A stretch of DNA of 64,000 bases from Microbotryum silenes-acaulis (Eukaryota; Basidiomycota; Microbotryomycetes; Microbotryales; Microbotryaceae): the NCBI GenBank assembly GCA_003665825.1, contig QPFY01000009.1, positions 372,001 through 436,000 of the forward strand, written 5' to 3'. The notes beneath the pieces are model-generated. The model was not told where the DNA came from and did no database searches. It was given only the letters and a program-made list of their open reading frames with translations. This document shows positions 25,391 to 39,198 of the stretch, piece after piece. Every line of letters begins with the position of its first letter. Positions within the stretch are counted from its first letter, which is position 1. The position numbers and the translations under genes are program-made.

Positions 25391-26709
25391 TCATTCCTGC
25401 GCCTGCCTCCTTATCCTCTCCTCCGCAGCAATCCTGACCCTCTCCCTCCTCATCTCCACTTCCTCCTCCTCTATCCATTTCAGATCCCTCACCCTCGACG
25501 CCAGACTCTTCTCCTCCTCCTCTTCGTCCAATCTCCTCGCAGTCCGCTTGGGTTCCTCCTTCTCTTGTTGAGAAGGATCGGGTTCCCAGGCTCGTGAACG
25601 AGCGATCAGTCCTTCCGGCGTGATCAGGCCGTGTTTGGTCTCGTATTCGTTCAGTTCGCGATTGAGTAACGAATTGAGCTCTTTGAAATCATTGTCACTG
25701 TAGAGAGGGAAGGAACGAGTCAGTGCATTGCCTTGAGAGGACAGGTCGAAAACGTATGCAATTGCGTACTGAGGACCGAACCGATTATGCGCTAGTTCGT
25801 GCAGCAACACTTTTCGAACATCCAGATAGGCCCGTGTACCTTTATAGAGTATATCAGAAAACAGTTTCGTCAAGTCGTGCTCTTTTCCAATATGTCTCCA
25901 CACGAGACGAGGAGGGGACTGGCACAGACCTGACAGGTCGTCGGTCAACAATCGCAAGCAGATTTCTTGTCCTGCGTTCTTGTTCAAGCCCAGGATAGTC
26001 GGGTCCTTGAGGGGATGTAGCTCGGTACTGGTGGAGTTGTATGGAATCCTCTCGGTAGCCACTTCTTCGACCAAGGCTTGCACCACCGCCAGCTCCGCTT
26101 CGGTAGTCATACTACTCACAGCGTTCCCACCACAAATCGATGCTGCTTCATCAACCACTTGACCCCCGGATCCTGATCCAACTTGTCCAACATCTTCTTC
26201 CTCGCTTGCTCCGACGGGACCTGCGGTGGGAAGGGTGCAATTTTATGGAACTTGTACATGTCCCCTTGATCCTCGATCGTGCCGAGACTGGCGAATTTTG
26301 CGGAACCCGTTTTGGCTACGGGAGGTGGTCTGTGGGCCTTGTGGTATTCGAATGCGGCTCGTTTTGATGCTTGAAGCTCGTCACGTTGTTGGAGTTGCTT
26401 GAGTGAGTCGGATTGAGGTCCAATCAAGAGCAGCCTGATCGCTGACGAAGCTGGATTCGAGGTCGACAACGACGACGAGGTGCCAATGAAGGTGCAGAGT
26501 GGTACGTCTTGGTTCGTGGTATCCAATCTACGACCTTTTATCAAGAGCTTTTGAGCCGACACGGGTACGTTGAAGTGCTGTTCGAGTTCGGCTTGGAGCG
26601 AGGATAGGGTCGAGGATGTCGTCATCGTCACAAGGTGCGATTGACCCGAGTACGAGATGCTCAGGGTGAGTTCGGGTGACGTTGACATGATCGCATCCGT
26701 CTCTTCCAT
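25391..26709 (-). CDS. Ubiquitin-like domain WLM metalloprotease (Wss1-related)
   Basis: Putative SprT/Wss1-type zinc metalloprotease with an N-terminal ubiquitin-like domain. WLM proteins act on DNA-protein crosslinks and SUMO/ubiquitin conjugates. Exons are 26709-26120, 26048-25930, 25839-25770 and 25697-25391, giving 361 residues. The ubiquitin-like fold covers residues ~10-95 (LSISYSGQSHLVTM ... LLIKGRRL). The WLM domain begins KKMLDKLDQDPGVKWLMKQHRF and carries LGLNKNAGQEICLRL. The zinc site HELAHNRFGPHDNDF is completed only by splicing exons 3 and 4. The C-terminal ~60 residues are charged coiled coil. The first intron has a poor acceptor and is the weakest call. An in-frame ATG at 26886 would add 59 Arg-rich residues. 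Confidence 0.85.
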
Positions 26710-27085
26710 GCTCGAAGACAGGGTTGTGTAGGCCAAGACCGGTGGGAAAGGGGAATTGTAAAAGAGAGTGAAAGCGAGCCGAGGCTTCGTCAGCGCGCGT
26801 TGAAAGGCGATGAACGCTGATCTCCGAATCGCCGAAGGCCGAACGCTCGATCCGGCCGACCAACGTTCAACTCTGAATGGCTGCATTTGATGACTGACCC
26901 GCTATGCAAAAGTCGCAGCGAAACTTTCAATATAACTGTGCCATTTTGTTTGCACTCGCTCTCGTAGTACCTTCTTTTCTGAGGGCCCATAAAAGATGCA
27001 TCGCATTCCACCGACTTTTCGCGCTATGAGAGGTACGTATACAACAGTGCCGCAACAGTACAAGAACGAGCTCATCAATAGATCT
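26710..27085. other. Intergenic, PITH gene 3' end / UBL-WLM promoter
   Basis: 376 bp. It contains the optional upstream extension of the UBL-WLM frame and otherwise nothing recognisable. Confidence 0.4.
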
Positions 27086-27895
27086 CTACCTCACGGGTGC
27101 TCCCCCACTCGGTTTGGACTCCTTCATACGATCAATCATGGAATCCACCCCCGTCTCTGCGCCGACGGTCATGCCCGAGTTCTCCTCCTTCTTGATCCGT
27201 CTCGACTCGCCCATAAAACCCAAATAGTACAGCCTCGAGCTCTCCCCACCTCTCGTATTGGCAAAGTAGAGATCGATGGTAGAAACGTTGGAAAACCGTG
27301 CCAATCGGACGGGATATTCGAGCGAATCGTGCGATCCTGACGTCGACTCGAGCAGTTCAAACTCTTGCGAGGTCGCGGTCGAGTTGACGTCCGAAAAGGT
27401 GAGACCGTCGACTCGATTGACCCAGCATTTAAGGAGACGAGGTGCATTCGAAGCTCGCCCACCGCCGGTGCCTGTACATCGTATGATCGGGATGAGTCAG
27501 CTCCTCGTCGTAATGAATCCGAGCGAGGTCATAACAAACTCACCAATGAGCATGGACTTGATCTTGACCAATTCAGTAAACTTGACATGGACCAAAAGTT
27601 CATCATCGTCGTCCTGACTATCGATCGAACCTCCGGTCCAAGGCCCCCCCCTACTCGGGTTCAACGCATCGTCCGGTTCCCCCAGCTCGTCGTTCGCGGT
27701 ACACACGTCCTTGCTGTCCAATGGTCTCAGCACACGCGGTAACGAGTCGGGAAGGGTGAGGTTGGTACCGTAGCAGCCATGGTGGTCGATGAAGGGGTAC
27801 AGCGAGATGGTCGAGGACGACGTCGCCGACGCGAGCGATTCCGTCACGACCGAATGATCCATGTCGACCGAGGTGAGGTCATCCCGGCAGTCCAT
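27086..27895 (-). CDS. PITH-domain protein
   Basis: Small cytosolic protein with a PITH domain, the proteasome-interacting module also found in TXNL1; this one has no thioredoxin domain, like PITHD1. Exons 27895-27544 and 27471-27086 give 245 residues. Domain landmarks are SLYPFIDHHGCYGTNL near the start, DDELLVHVKFTELVKIKSMLIG, a middle strand APRLLKCWVNRVDGLTFSDV, YPVRLARFSNVSTIDLYFAN and the end motif RLYYLGFMGESRRIKKE. The start is the first ATG of the frame giving the expected short leader; Met at residue 12 is also possible. It is divergent from the chitinase gene with under 100 bp between the chosen starts. Confidence 0.88.
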
Positions 27896-27989
27896 TTTTC
27901 TCTCTGGTCTTATCCTGGCTGGGTGCGACCACAATTGCCGGGGTGGGCTACGGGTGTATGGCAGGAGCTTGCGAAGCGCGTGGTCAGCG

Positions 27990-30078
27990 ATGTGGCGCGT
28001 TGACGTAGCGCCGCTCCAAGCGGCAGTAGCGGTCCGTGCTCCGTACGCGGCCGAGGGAGGTCTGTGCGAAAACCCGGGTGTAAAGTCGGCAATCGATTGG
28101 CTCTCCTCTTCTACTTTCGTCGGAGCTGCAGTCCAGTCCACCCGCATCGTGCCTCTGCTGTTCCCTCCCCAGTTCGGCGTCGCACGCATCGTCGACACGA
28201 TCGTGTCCAGGTCGAAGCGACTCGTCTTCTATCTCGCTCTGCAGTTGCTCCTGGCCTACGGTCTACGGCACTACTACCGCTCTCCACCGGTCGTCTCGAT
28301 CAAAGACGATATGAGTATTCCTCGACCCAACGGGAAGGTCAAGTGAGTATATCTTAAGCTCCGCCGTCCGCGTGGTTTCCTTCGCGCGACGTGCATCTGC
28401 CGCCCCCACTTGACAGCAGCACCGCCTCGTCGGATTCCGCGGTGCGACCGATTCGACTGGACTGACCTGAAATGAACGTACCCGCATCCACAGTGTCGGC
28501 TATTTCACCGCATGGGGAATCTACGCAAGGGGTTACAAGCCCTTCCCAAACGTGGTGCCCGTCGAGTCCTTGACTCACATCCTGTACGCTTTCGCCAAGA
28601 TCGACTCGGACGGTTCAGTCACTCTCAGCGATCCTTGGGCGGATGAACAGGCGAGTCGACGGGCTTGTTTGATGTTGCCGTGGAGCCTCAAGCAAATCGG
28701 GCGGCTCACCTTAAATGACCAGATCCACTTTGATGGTGACGACTGGAACGAGCCGGGCAATAACCTATGTCAGTCTCCTGATTCGCCACGGCTTGACCCC
28801 TGTTCCCTTGCAACTCAACGCTCAATTGGCTTCTTCCCCTGGTGTGCAGACGGCAACCTCAAGCAACTCTACCTCTTGAAAAAGAAGAACCGCCACCTCA
28901 AACTCCTACTCTCCATCGGTGGATGGACCTACTCCCCTTCTTTCGCTGAGCCTTGCTCGACCCCACATGGACGAAAGAAGTTTGTCGAGACTAGCGTCAA
29001 ACTGTTGGAGGATTATGGATTGGACGGGCTAGACATCGATTGGTGGGTTGTTTACTAATTTTATCCGATCGGATTGAGGCTGATACCATCCATGTTGGTT
29101 CCATTAGGGAATACCCAAAGGACGACTCGCAAGCACGTGATTACGTTGCGCTACTGCGAGAACTCCGCCTCGCCTTGGACGCCCATGCCCAGCGTAAACG
29201 GTTGCAGCCGCACCAGGGATATGAGCTGAGTATCGCTGCGGTACGCATCTCATTCGCAAGAGATCGCGAACCCCATCGTCCGTGCTAACTTCTTCCCCAT
29301 ATGCGCAGCCATGCGGGCCCGAGCATTTCGAAAAGCTACGAATCCGCGAAATGGACCTTTACCTTTCCTTCTGGAACCTCATGGCCTACGACTACTCCGG
29401 TTCATGGGACACCAACGCGGCCCACCAGGCGAATCTGTTCAATCGCGACCCACAAGGGTTGTCGACTGATCGAGCGCTTCGGCACTATACGAGTCAGGGC
29501 GTCAGTGTCGACAAGTTGGTGATGGGGATCCCGTTATATGGACGGAGTTTTTGCAATACCGATGGTCGTGAGTCATAGGAAGGCTTCTTCGAAGCGCCCG
29601 AAAGGACTCTACTTACTGTCATCGGTTCTGCATGGATAGCCGGCTGCCCGTACAACGGTGTGGGCGAAGGATCGTGGGAGAAAGGTGGGTCTTATTTTCG
29701 CCAATCAGCACCGTGTCCTGGACGGTTGCTCATCCAATCCCACCTTTGCAAATAGGCACATACAACTACAAATCCCTCCCTCTCCCCTCCTCAAGCGAGA
29801 CCTTTGATCCCCACCTCGTGACCGCACATTGCTACTCCCCTTCAAAACGCGAATTCGTAACCTACGACAACGCCGCCTCAGCGCAAGCCAAAGCTGAATT
29901 CATAAACACCAATGATCTCGCCGGAGCGATGTACTGGGAATTGTCGGGTGATCGGGACAAAGGATCGCCGGGGAATTTGGTCGAGTTGGTCGGGAGGACG
30001 ATGGGCCGGTTGGATACGAGGCAGAATTGCTTGCTTTATAGCGAGAGCAAATGGGATAACGTGCGGAAGGGTTTCTAG
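27990..30078 (+). CDS. GH18 chitinase with N-terminal membrane anchor
   Basis: Hydrolyses chitin, probably at the cell surface. Eight exons: 27990-28342, 28494-28650, 28723-28768, 28850-29042, 29108-29240, 29309-29567, 29640-29684 and 29756-30078, giving 502 residues. A hydrophobic segment ([15 protein letters not shown]) near residue 85 looks like a signal anchor. The catalytic barrel has [26 protein letters not shown], the active-site motif DGLDIDWEYP (split by an intron after DIDW), [10 protein letters not shown] and an MYWELSGD end. Intron 28651-28722 needs a GC donor (GCGAGT); it is 72 nt, so retention would stay in frame but insert 24 residues foreign to the family. The start codon is uncertain; an in-frame ATG at 27861 overlaps the PITH gene. 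Confidence 0.88.
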
Positions 30079-30548
30079 ATTCTTGTGGCGGTTTTAGTGC
30101 CATCAAAGAGGAGTGAAACTGGATCGGACGCTGCTCTGCCCCGTCCCGGTCCTGCGGTCCCCGCGGCCGCCGTTCGGTCGGGCCGAAGCACATCGGAGGT
30201 GAACCCTTGTGTACTCGGCTCGATTCAGGCTGTTATACAAATCAATTTCTCATTTTACTTGACTGGTGGGCAGAGTGTGAGAAAAAAGCCAACACAGGGG
30301 GGACTAATCAAGTGATCGATAATGGAAGAGTAGAACGTTGCCTCCGTGCGTGAGATTGTGCGCACAGCGCAGTAAGCCATGTCTCAGGTTGGGCGCACTG
30401 ACCCCTGAAGGGTTTGGGCACAGGTCAGCTGCCCTGACCTTCGCGCCAATACCGAACCCTGCCAACTCCTTAGCTTTCGTACTCTCAACAAAGCGAACGG
30501 GGCGTTTCAAAACAAAGTCGCCGAGGTTCACACTGCTAAATACTGGTG
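30079..30548. promoter_or_regulatory. Intergenic, chitinase / methyltransferase
   Basis: 470 bp, tandem genes on the plus strand. I see no gene or clear motif; it presumably holds the methyltransferase promoter. Confidence 0.4.
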
Positions 30549-32982
30549 ATGCATCCTCTACCTCCTGCGGTTTACCACCGCCCCAAAGCGCCAAACACCC
30601 CACAGCCTGCCGCATCGAGCACTTCCAAATCCGGCACGATGCTCAGCAGTGCTCGGAATAGCACCCTCTTCTCCCCGAGTCGTCGTGGAAAGACGACTGC
30701 TGACGGCCACTCACAAGCTTCGCCTGCCTCGCAGGCGAACGACTCGGCGTCGAAGTCGTGGGATTCATCGACCCGGGCTAACCCTACGACCTCGTCGCTC
30801 AATCTAGCCCAAATGCTCGGCTTGGGTCAGCAGAGGGATTCGATCACTTTACCTCGCAAACAACATTCATCAGGATTGCAGCCTCATACGTTGTCGAGAG
30901 CAGACGAGCGCGAGCTTGGGGGCGCGAGCCTCGTTGAAGCAGGGGCCTCCTTCGAGCATTCCACGTCGGGACTCGGACAACGTGCCATCAATGCACCATC
31001 GGGAGCGAGTGATCGATCTTGGAATAACGAGGAACCTCCCACGATGAAGAAGAAGGGATGGTTTGAAGAAGTTTATGTCAAAGGGGCTTTGACACCACAA
31101 AAATACTGCGCGGTCGAACATGATGAGGCGGCCTATTGGCCCGGGTATTCGTTGCAGGTGAGGGACAAGTGAGTTTCCGCTTCGAACGGTCTGAGCCGAA
31201 CCGACTCGTTCTGCTCAACCGAGCTGATTAATCTTGTGGGCGGCTTTCGAAACTAGAGAAATGTTCCTGAACGCCATTCTGACCTCGGGCCAAGGTTCAA
31301 TCGAGGGTACCTGGGCCCATACCCCCAAACCGCCGAACTCGACGGGTGCTACCCGACCGACCCTACCACCGCCGAAGAGGGCTTTGGATCTCGGCTGTGG
31401 ACCCTTGTCGATCTGGAGCGTCAGCACGGCAAAAATACCTGGCTGGGAAGCTACGGAATTTGTCGGTGTGTCCCTCTCGTAGGTTGTCTAGGAAAGAAGG
31501 GTGAACTCTGAAGCTTCTTGGTCAGGTCTCGACATCGTACCCTCGCAACTGCCGCTGCAGTACCTTCCCTCGGATATCGCCGATCGATTGACCTACGTGC
31601 AGCACAACTATTTCACCCCACTTCCCTTCGAGGATGGAGAATTTGACTTTGTCAGGCTCTGTGACCTCGGAGCTAATATGCCCGAACATCAGTGGGACTT
31701 CGTCATCGAGGAGGCCACCCGGGTTTTGGCCGTTGATGGCGAGTTCCCCTCTACTTTTCTACATTCCTGCGAAGTATTGGCCACTCACTTTGATACTTCG
31801 GTTCTATATGCAAAGGGATGGTCGAGATTGTGGACCGATCATTCCCTGTGCTTGGTAAACACATTGAAGGGGCGAACTCAAGTTCAGATTCCGACTACTC
31901 GGTAAAACTTGACCCCTTTGCGCGCGTGCAGGCGTGCATCGACGGAGTCTTTGACCGCCGCTTCGTCAATCCTTGTAAGAGCGTCCAAATAGGGACCTAA
32001 AGCTAAGCCTTGTTGACTCATCGCGAGAGCGTGCGCATGATCCACAGACAACATTCGTATCATTCCGACATCTGTGTGCCTTCACTTGCATGACGTTCAA
32101 TCCACGGGTGTGTTAACGATCGAGGTCCCCTTCGAGCGGCCGCTTCCTGGCTGCAGCCCCGCCGAGACTCCATCCATCCAAGCCTCAAACAATGTTGATG
32201 ACGAGGAAAAGACGCCTATAATCGGAGCGTTTGCGTCCTGCCCCCCGCTGTACGACTTCTCGAGCATTCATCTGGGCAAAACAACTAAGATGCAAGCGCC
32301 CAACCTGGACTCGATAGTCATGGCGATAGAAGCAGACAGATTGACGGCATGCTCTTTTCGGCTTGCACACGAGGTGTGTTTCTAGGTAATCCCATTTATT
32401 AATGGTGGCATTGATGTGGGAGCTGAACGCTTTTCTTCTGTTTAGGGTGCACTGGTTGAAATGCGCGAAGAGGACAGAAGGGAAGGACCTCGTCCGAAAA
32501 GTGCGAGCGAAACGCTTCGATTCGCAAAGCTGCGTTCCGAGCTCGTCGATACGATCCATGCCCACTGCGCAGATTTACGTCAACACGCCGATTTGGCTCG
32601 ATTCTTTTCCGACCAGAGTATAGGGTGGGGTTGGACCTGCAAAATGGACGAGGAAGCCCTGGCTCTACAATTGAGCAATCAGCCCTTATTGGAGGAGCGC
32701 ATCGCCGAATGCGTGAGAATGCTCGATCTGGCAGTACGACGAGAGGCGAGTCAAGGGATGACGAGAGATGATGTCGAAGCGGGCCTCGATACTGCGACTA
32801 TGGAGATGCGCTTGGCGCATGCCCGCTTCGCAAAAAGGGAAGCCGAGCAAGAGGTGCGCGCGCTCGAGAGTCGGCTCGGGATCGACAAGCATAAGGAGGT
32901 GTTGAAGCCGGGCGAACTCGGGACTGCGACCGTGTGCTGCTGGGTCGCGACCAAGAAAGCTCCCATGGCAATGCGGACATGA
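30549..32982 (+). CDS. SAM-dependent methyltransferase, uncharacterised fungal family
   Basis: Class I methyltransferase; substrate unknown. Exons are 30549-31168, 31257-31465, 31526-31738, 31816-31974, 32048-32373 and 32446-32982, giving 687 residues. Residues 1-~170 are a Ser/Pro-rich, probably disordered leader; the ATG at 30639 is an alternative start. The Rossmann core has ALDLGCGPLSIW (motif I), LDIVPSQLP (motif II acid), EFDFVRLCDLGANMPEHQWD and RVLAVDGMVEIVDRSFPVL. The last is obtained only by using a GC donor (GCGAGT) at intron 31739-31815, which is otherwise out of frame. The C-terminal ~280 residues are helical and charged with LTIEVP strands, as in fungal methyltransferases with long insertions. 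Cellular role not inferable. Confidence 0.8.
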
Positions 32983-33387
32983 AGTAATTATTTGGGTTGT
33001 AATACTTTGCAAGGAGCTAAACGTGCAAAATGGGCCTGAATGTTTCTCAGAGCAAATACAGCGACTCAGGGCCGGAGCAGCGATGCTCAATACATAGTAA
33101 AATTGCTGATAGTCTGCGCAATGAAACTCGTCAAGCTCATACACCCCAACTTCACCGATTTCTTCACTCGCATAACTCTTTCTAGGCTCTGAAATCATAG
33201 ATCATCCTATGATGGAATACACAAATGAGCCCGTTGTGCCAGAGCTCTTCGGTGGTGGGAAGGGACAGATGTGGGAACAGGTAATGAGAAATCGCATGCC
33301 ATATATCATTAGGATACACCCTAAGCCAAAGCACACAGTACACATAAATTAAAAACCTTGGATCTGAATAAACTAGCGCATGGCGAC
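32983..33387. other. Convergent 3' intergenic region
   Basis: 405 bp between the converging methyltransferase and permease stops, rather A/T-rich. I see nothing else. Confidence 0.4.
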
Positions 33388-35673
33388 CTAGATTGTGTAA
33401 TAGAACTCGGGCGCGCGATCACCCATGTCACGCAACTCCTGGACGGTGAAGACCTTGCGCTGGTGCTCGGGCAAGGCGTTTTGTTCGACGTGCCATCGGT
33501 CCTTGGCCGCGTTCGAGCGCTTGAGCAATAATGCATACGCGCAGGAAGCAATGATACCCATGAACGAGGTGGCGATCAAGACACCGTGGCCCAAAAGGTA
33601 CTTGGGGGCGTCCACCGTGCGGTAAACGTTCGACGAAATGATGCCACCCAACGAAGCGACACCGAGAGTGAGACCGGTCCCAACAGCGCGCTTGGTCGTA
33701 CCACTGAGGTTAGTCGAGAGCCACGAGATCATCGAAGGAACACCTCCGTAAGCACCGGCGGCGCAGAGGAACAAGCCGAAGAACTTGACGCCGACAGGGG
33801 CCGTGGGGATGATGTTGATCGTGAAGCCGATGAGGCAGAGGACTTGAGCCGCAAGGAGGAAAGGGAAACGGGTGCGGTATCGATCGGCGTAGACGGACGT
33901 GATGAGGACGTACGCGCAAACGAAAACGTACATCGGGACCGTGAGAAGCTGAACTTCGGCCCGAGTCCACTTGCCGAAACTATTGATCAAGGTTGGGGCG
34001 AACAAACCGACACTGTGGTGGAGAAAACACTGCTTCAGGTTTCGAATCACATGGAGAGGCAGCAAGATCTACAGCTCACCTGTACAAGGGTACGAGGATG
34101 GAGAGGTAGAAAAAGAGCGCGACCCAGCAGTGGTAATCCGTGAAGGCGCTTTTAATTTGGGCGACGTGGAGACCTTCAGCTTCGCCGACACTCGAACCAT
34201 CGGAGGCCTTGCGCCAGACTAGCCATGCTCTGTAGTGAGTGAGGGAACAGCAGTTTCAGCTTCTTGTATCTCCTTCGATTTGATCAAGCACGTGACGGAT
34301 GCAACTCACCGCTCGTCCTCGGTGAGCCACTTCGCCTTGGCTGGCACATCGCTAACGCAAAAGAAGGCGAGACCCCCGGCAAGGACGGTGAGGAGACCCA
34401 TGATAATGACTATGTAAACACAAGTTCGTATGGTTCAATTTTGTTGGATCGATTGATGCTTCGGAGCTGCCTTGCACAACTCACAAATCCAAGCCCATCC
34501 GCCGAGGCCGGCGGTACCGGCCATGAACGAGATGCCATACGCCAATAAACCTGCGAAGGCACCGCTGCATAGATGAAGAACCTCCAAATCAGCTTGGCCC
34601 CTATACGGAAAAAGTAATTTTGATCAATTATCCTACTCACGCCATAGCTGAGAGCGTGTGCAAGGAGAGCAATAGAGTCAGCAGGCACGCCTTAGGATAC
34701 GTCGAGGCGGTCAGGGCGTGCCAAAACTTACTAGCTGCCGAGAAGAAGATCGCAAGACGGCGCTGGTAGATGAAGCGAGGGTAGAAGAACGACAGGTAGA
34801 GAGAGACGCCGGGGAAGAGACCTATACGACAATCAAGGGCGCTCATCAGCGCCTACGAGAGTCTTCAACTGCGCGGTGATCGTAACTCACCAGCTTCGAA
34901 AGCGCCAAGGATGGTGCGGCAGATGGCGAGCCCGGCGTAGTTCTTCACGATACCAGACAGCGTCATGGCGATACCCCAGCCGAGGGTGATGAAGGCGAGC
35001 CAATAGCGTGGGCGGATCTTGGTGAGGGCCAGGTTGGATGGAATTTCGAACTAGAGGGGGCGAGGGCGGAAGAGGCAGAGGCGACGAGTTAGTTCGTACA
35101 CTTCTCAAACATGTACAGAGATGCAGATGAGATAGGAGCGGACCAAAAAATAAGTGATAAAAAAAAGCGAAAGACAGGTTGCGTATTGTTGTGCAGAGAG
35201 TCCAAGATCACGTTCCAGGCCGCTACAAACGTTTGAAAGGGGTTGAATGGCCGCAGGCGTCAGACGTGAGCATACCCACCATTTGTTTCGGGGTGGTCAT
35301 GACTTACCTTAATCGAGCATTTCCAATGGCTCCTCGATCCATGAACGACAGTAAGTATAAAAACGCAAGAATGGGCAAGATCTGAGGGGGAAGGGGGGCG
35401 CGAAGGTGACGTGGACGAGTTGGGGGAAGGGGGGATGGGGTCAGTTTTTAGCGCTTTAGCTGCGCACGCTCATCGCACCGCTGCATGGGAGATAATGTGG
35501 GCTGGTCAACTCACCCTCCAGTCAACCTTTCGGTACAGCTTGGCCTCTTCCTCGGGGGTGAACTTGACGTCAGGCTCGCGAAGACGACCTTCGGGGATGT
35601 TGGCATCCTCGACCATCTCCTGCTCGAGCTTGAACTCGTCGAACTTCTCTTCATGCGTAGTTTGTTGCTTCAT
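33388..35673 (-). CDS. Dal5/TNA1-type anion:cation symporter (MFS permease)
   Basis: Plasma-membrane permease of the allantoate/nicotinate family. Ten exons: 35673-35515, 35381-35308, 35222-35144, 35050-34891, 34821-34732, 34647-34641, 34564-34485, 34409-34310, 34229-34080 and 34012-33388, giving 507 residues. Exon 6 is only 7 nt; with it the protein reads FFSAATMAGAFAGLLAYGIS, the conserved helix of this family, and frame is kept. Other landmarks are LSFMDRGAIGNA, SGLERDLGLSAQQY, FEIPSNLALTKIRPRYWL, GAFEAGLFPGVSLYLSFFY, GGWAWIFIIMG and DRYRTRFPF. Twelve hydrophobic segments can be counted. The substrate (allantoate, nicotinate, vitamin or dipeptide) cannot be told from sequence. Confidence 0.93.
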
Positions 35674-36955
35674 CTTGGGCGGTCTGTAGGGTAGTGTCCG
35701 GTGTACAAGGGACCAAGATGCTCTAGTATGAGAAGTGATAAAGGGGAGAAAGAAAAGTAGATGTGCCTAGTGGAGAATTATTGCACCCCACGTCCGACAC
35801 GACGATCGGCAATCGCGCCGGTCAGCCTGGTCGACGGGGCGAAACATTGGCGAGTTTGCGGGGCGCGGCCGCCCTCGAGAGGCGGGGGAATGCAAGGACC
35901 TGGGGGGGAGGCTACCGACTAGTTCCGATTTTCTTCATGTCTCTGCATATCACTTACGGCACGGCATGACCGCGTATCCGCCAGGCCCCCGCTCCTTCAG
36001 TGCGCAATCGACCCGATCAGACAAAACGCCAAGTCAAACTCATTTGGCGATCACTGGGTCGCGGAAGCGTTAGGCGTCGGCAACCCGTCGCGAGCGGCGT
36101 CGACGCCGGTCATTAGACTTGCATGATCAAAATTTGCCCTTTGCTGCTGCATAAAAGCACTGATTACATGTTCCGTTACGATTAAATTTTACCCTGCACC
36201 CCTGGTAGGTACCTGCCTGATAAAAACCACATTGAAGCGCCGGGAGCTACTGCATGGGCAGACTCATCATTGGTCTGGTGAATTTCCAGCCAAAGCGGCG
36301 TGAGGACTCCGGATACCCTGGATCACAGAGTTTCGGGATTAGTTGGATCCCTAGACGCCAAAAGTCTAGGTCCTGCGCCAAACCCTGATTCGTCAAACCG
36401 CCAAGGCTGCGCCGTCGAGGGGCTGACGCCGATTCTCGAGCGCCAAGAGTTTCGGAGGTCTGAGCAATCTGCTCGCATTTCCAGCGACTTCCGGAAGTCC
36501 CTCCCCCTTTGCCCCGCGCGGTTCTTCCCGATGAGGTCGATTTATTTTAATGCAGCCATTAGCAAGTTCACCTCAGCGCGACTCGGAGTGGGGGGTGAAG
36601 TGAGAAGGCGGGGCGACGTTCCCGAGAGTGCCAAATTCTCCGAACGAGTCTCTGCTTCGGACTCGCTGTACAGAGCCCGTTGCCGCATTTCCGACCTCAT
36701 TTTACGCAGGTACTTTAGATACCTCGCTTCCTCGACAGATGCTTTTGCGGTGTCGCTCCATGCTACATCGTAGAATTAAATCCTGAGGGAGAACTTCGGA
36801 GTGAGGCCGGGAGACTTCACTCCGGTCCGCCGAACCCGTGCCACAAATGAAGCTGTATTGCATGCTGCAAGTACGATTGTTGTTCGGCTACTGCCGAAAG
36901 AGCAAACGTACGCCATCAGAGGGTCCGGTGCCCACGCCCCATGATCACCGTCCGA
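35674..36955. other. Long intergenic region, DAHP synthase 3' end / permease promoter
   Basis: 1,282 bp without a supportable gene. The 157-codon frame at 36300-36773 (+) has no domain and an arginine/serine bias like non-coding frames here. The permease promoter should lie near 35674-36200. Confidence 0.45.

Positions 36956-39198
<2,243 letters not shown>

Noticed and set aside
28651..28722. Reading the chitinase straight through 28651-28722 as coding
   Set aside because: It is in frame, but it splits the conserved [19 protein letters not shown] segment with 24 foreign residues; a GC-AG intron fits better.
36300..36773. 157-codon plus-strand open frame in the permease/DAHP synthase intergenic region
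   Set aside because: No domain, no splice partner, Arg/Ser-rich composition like other shadow frames.
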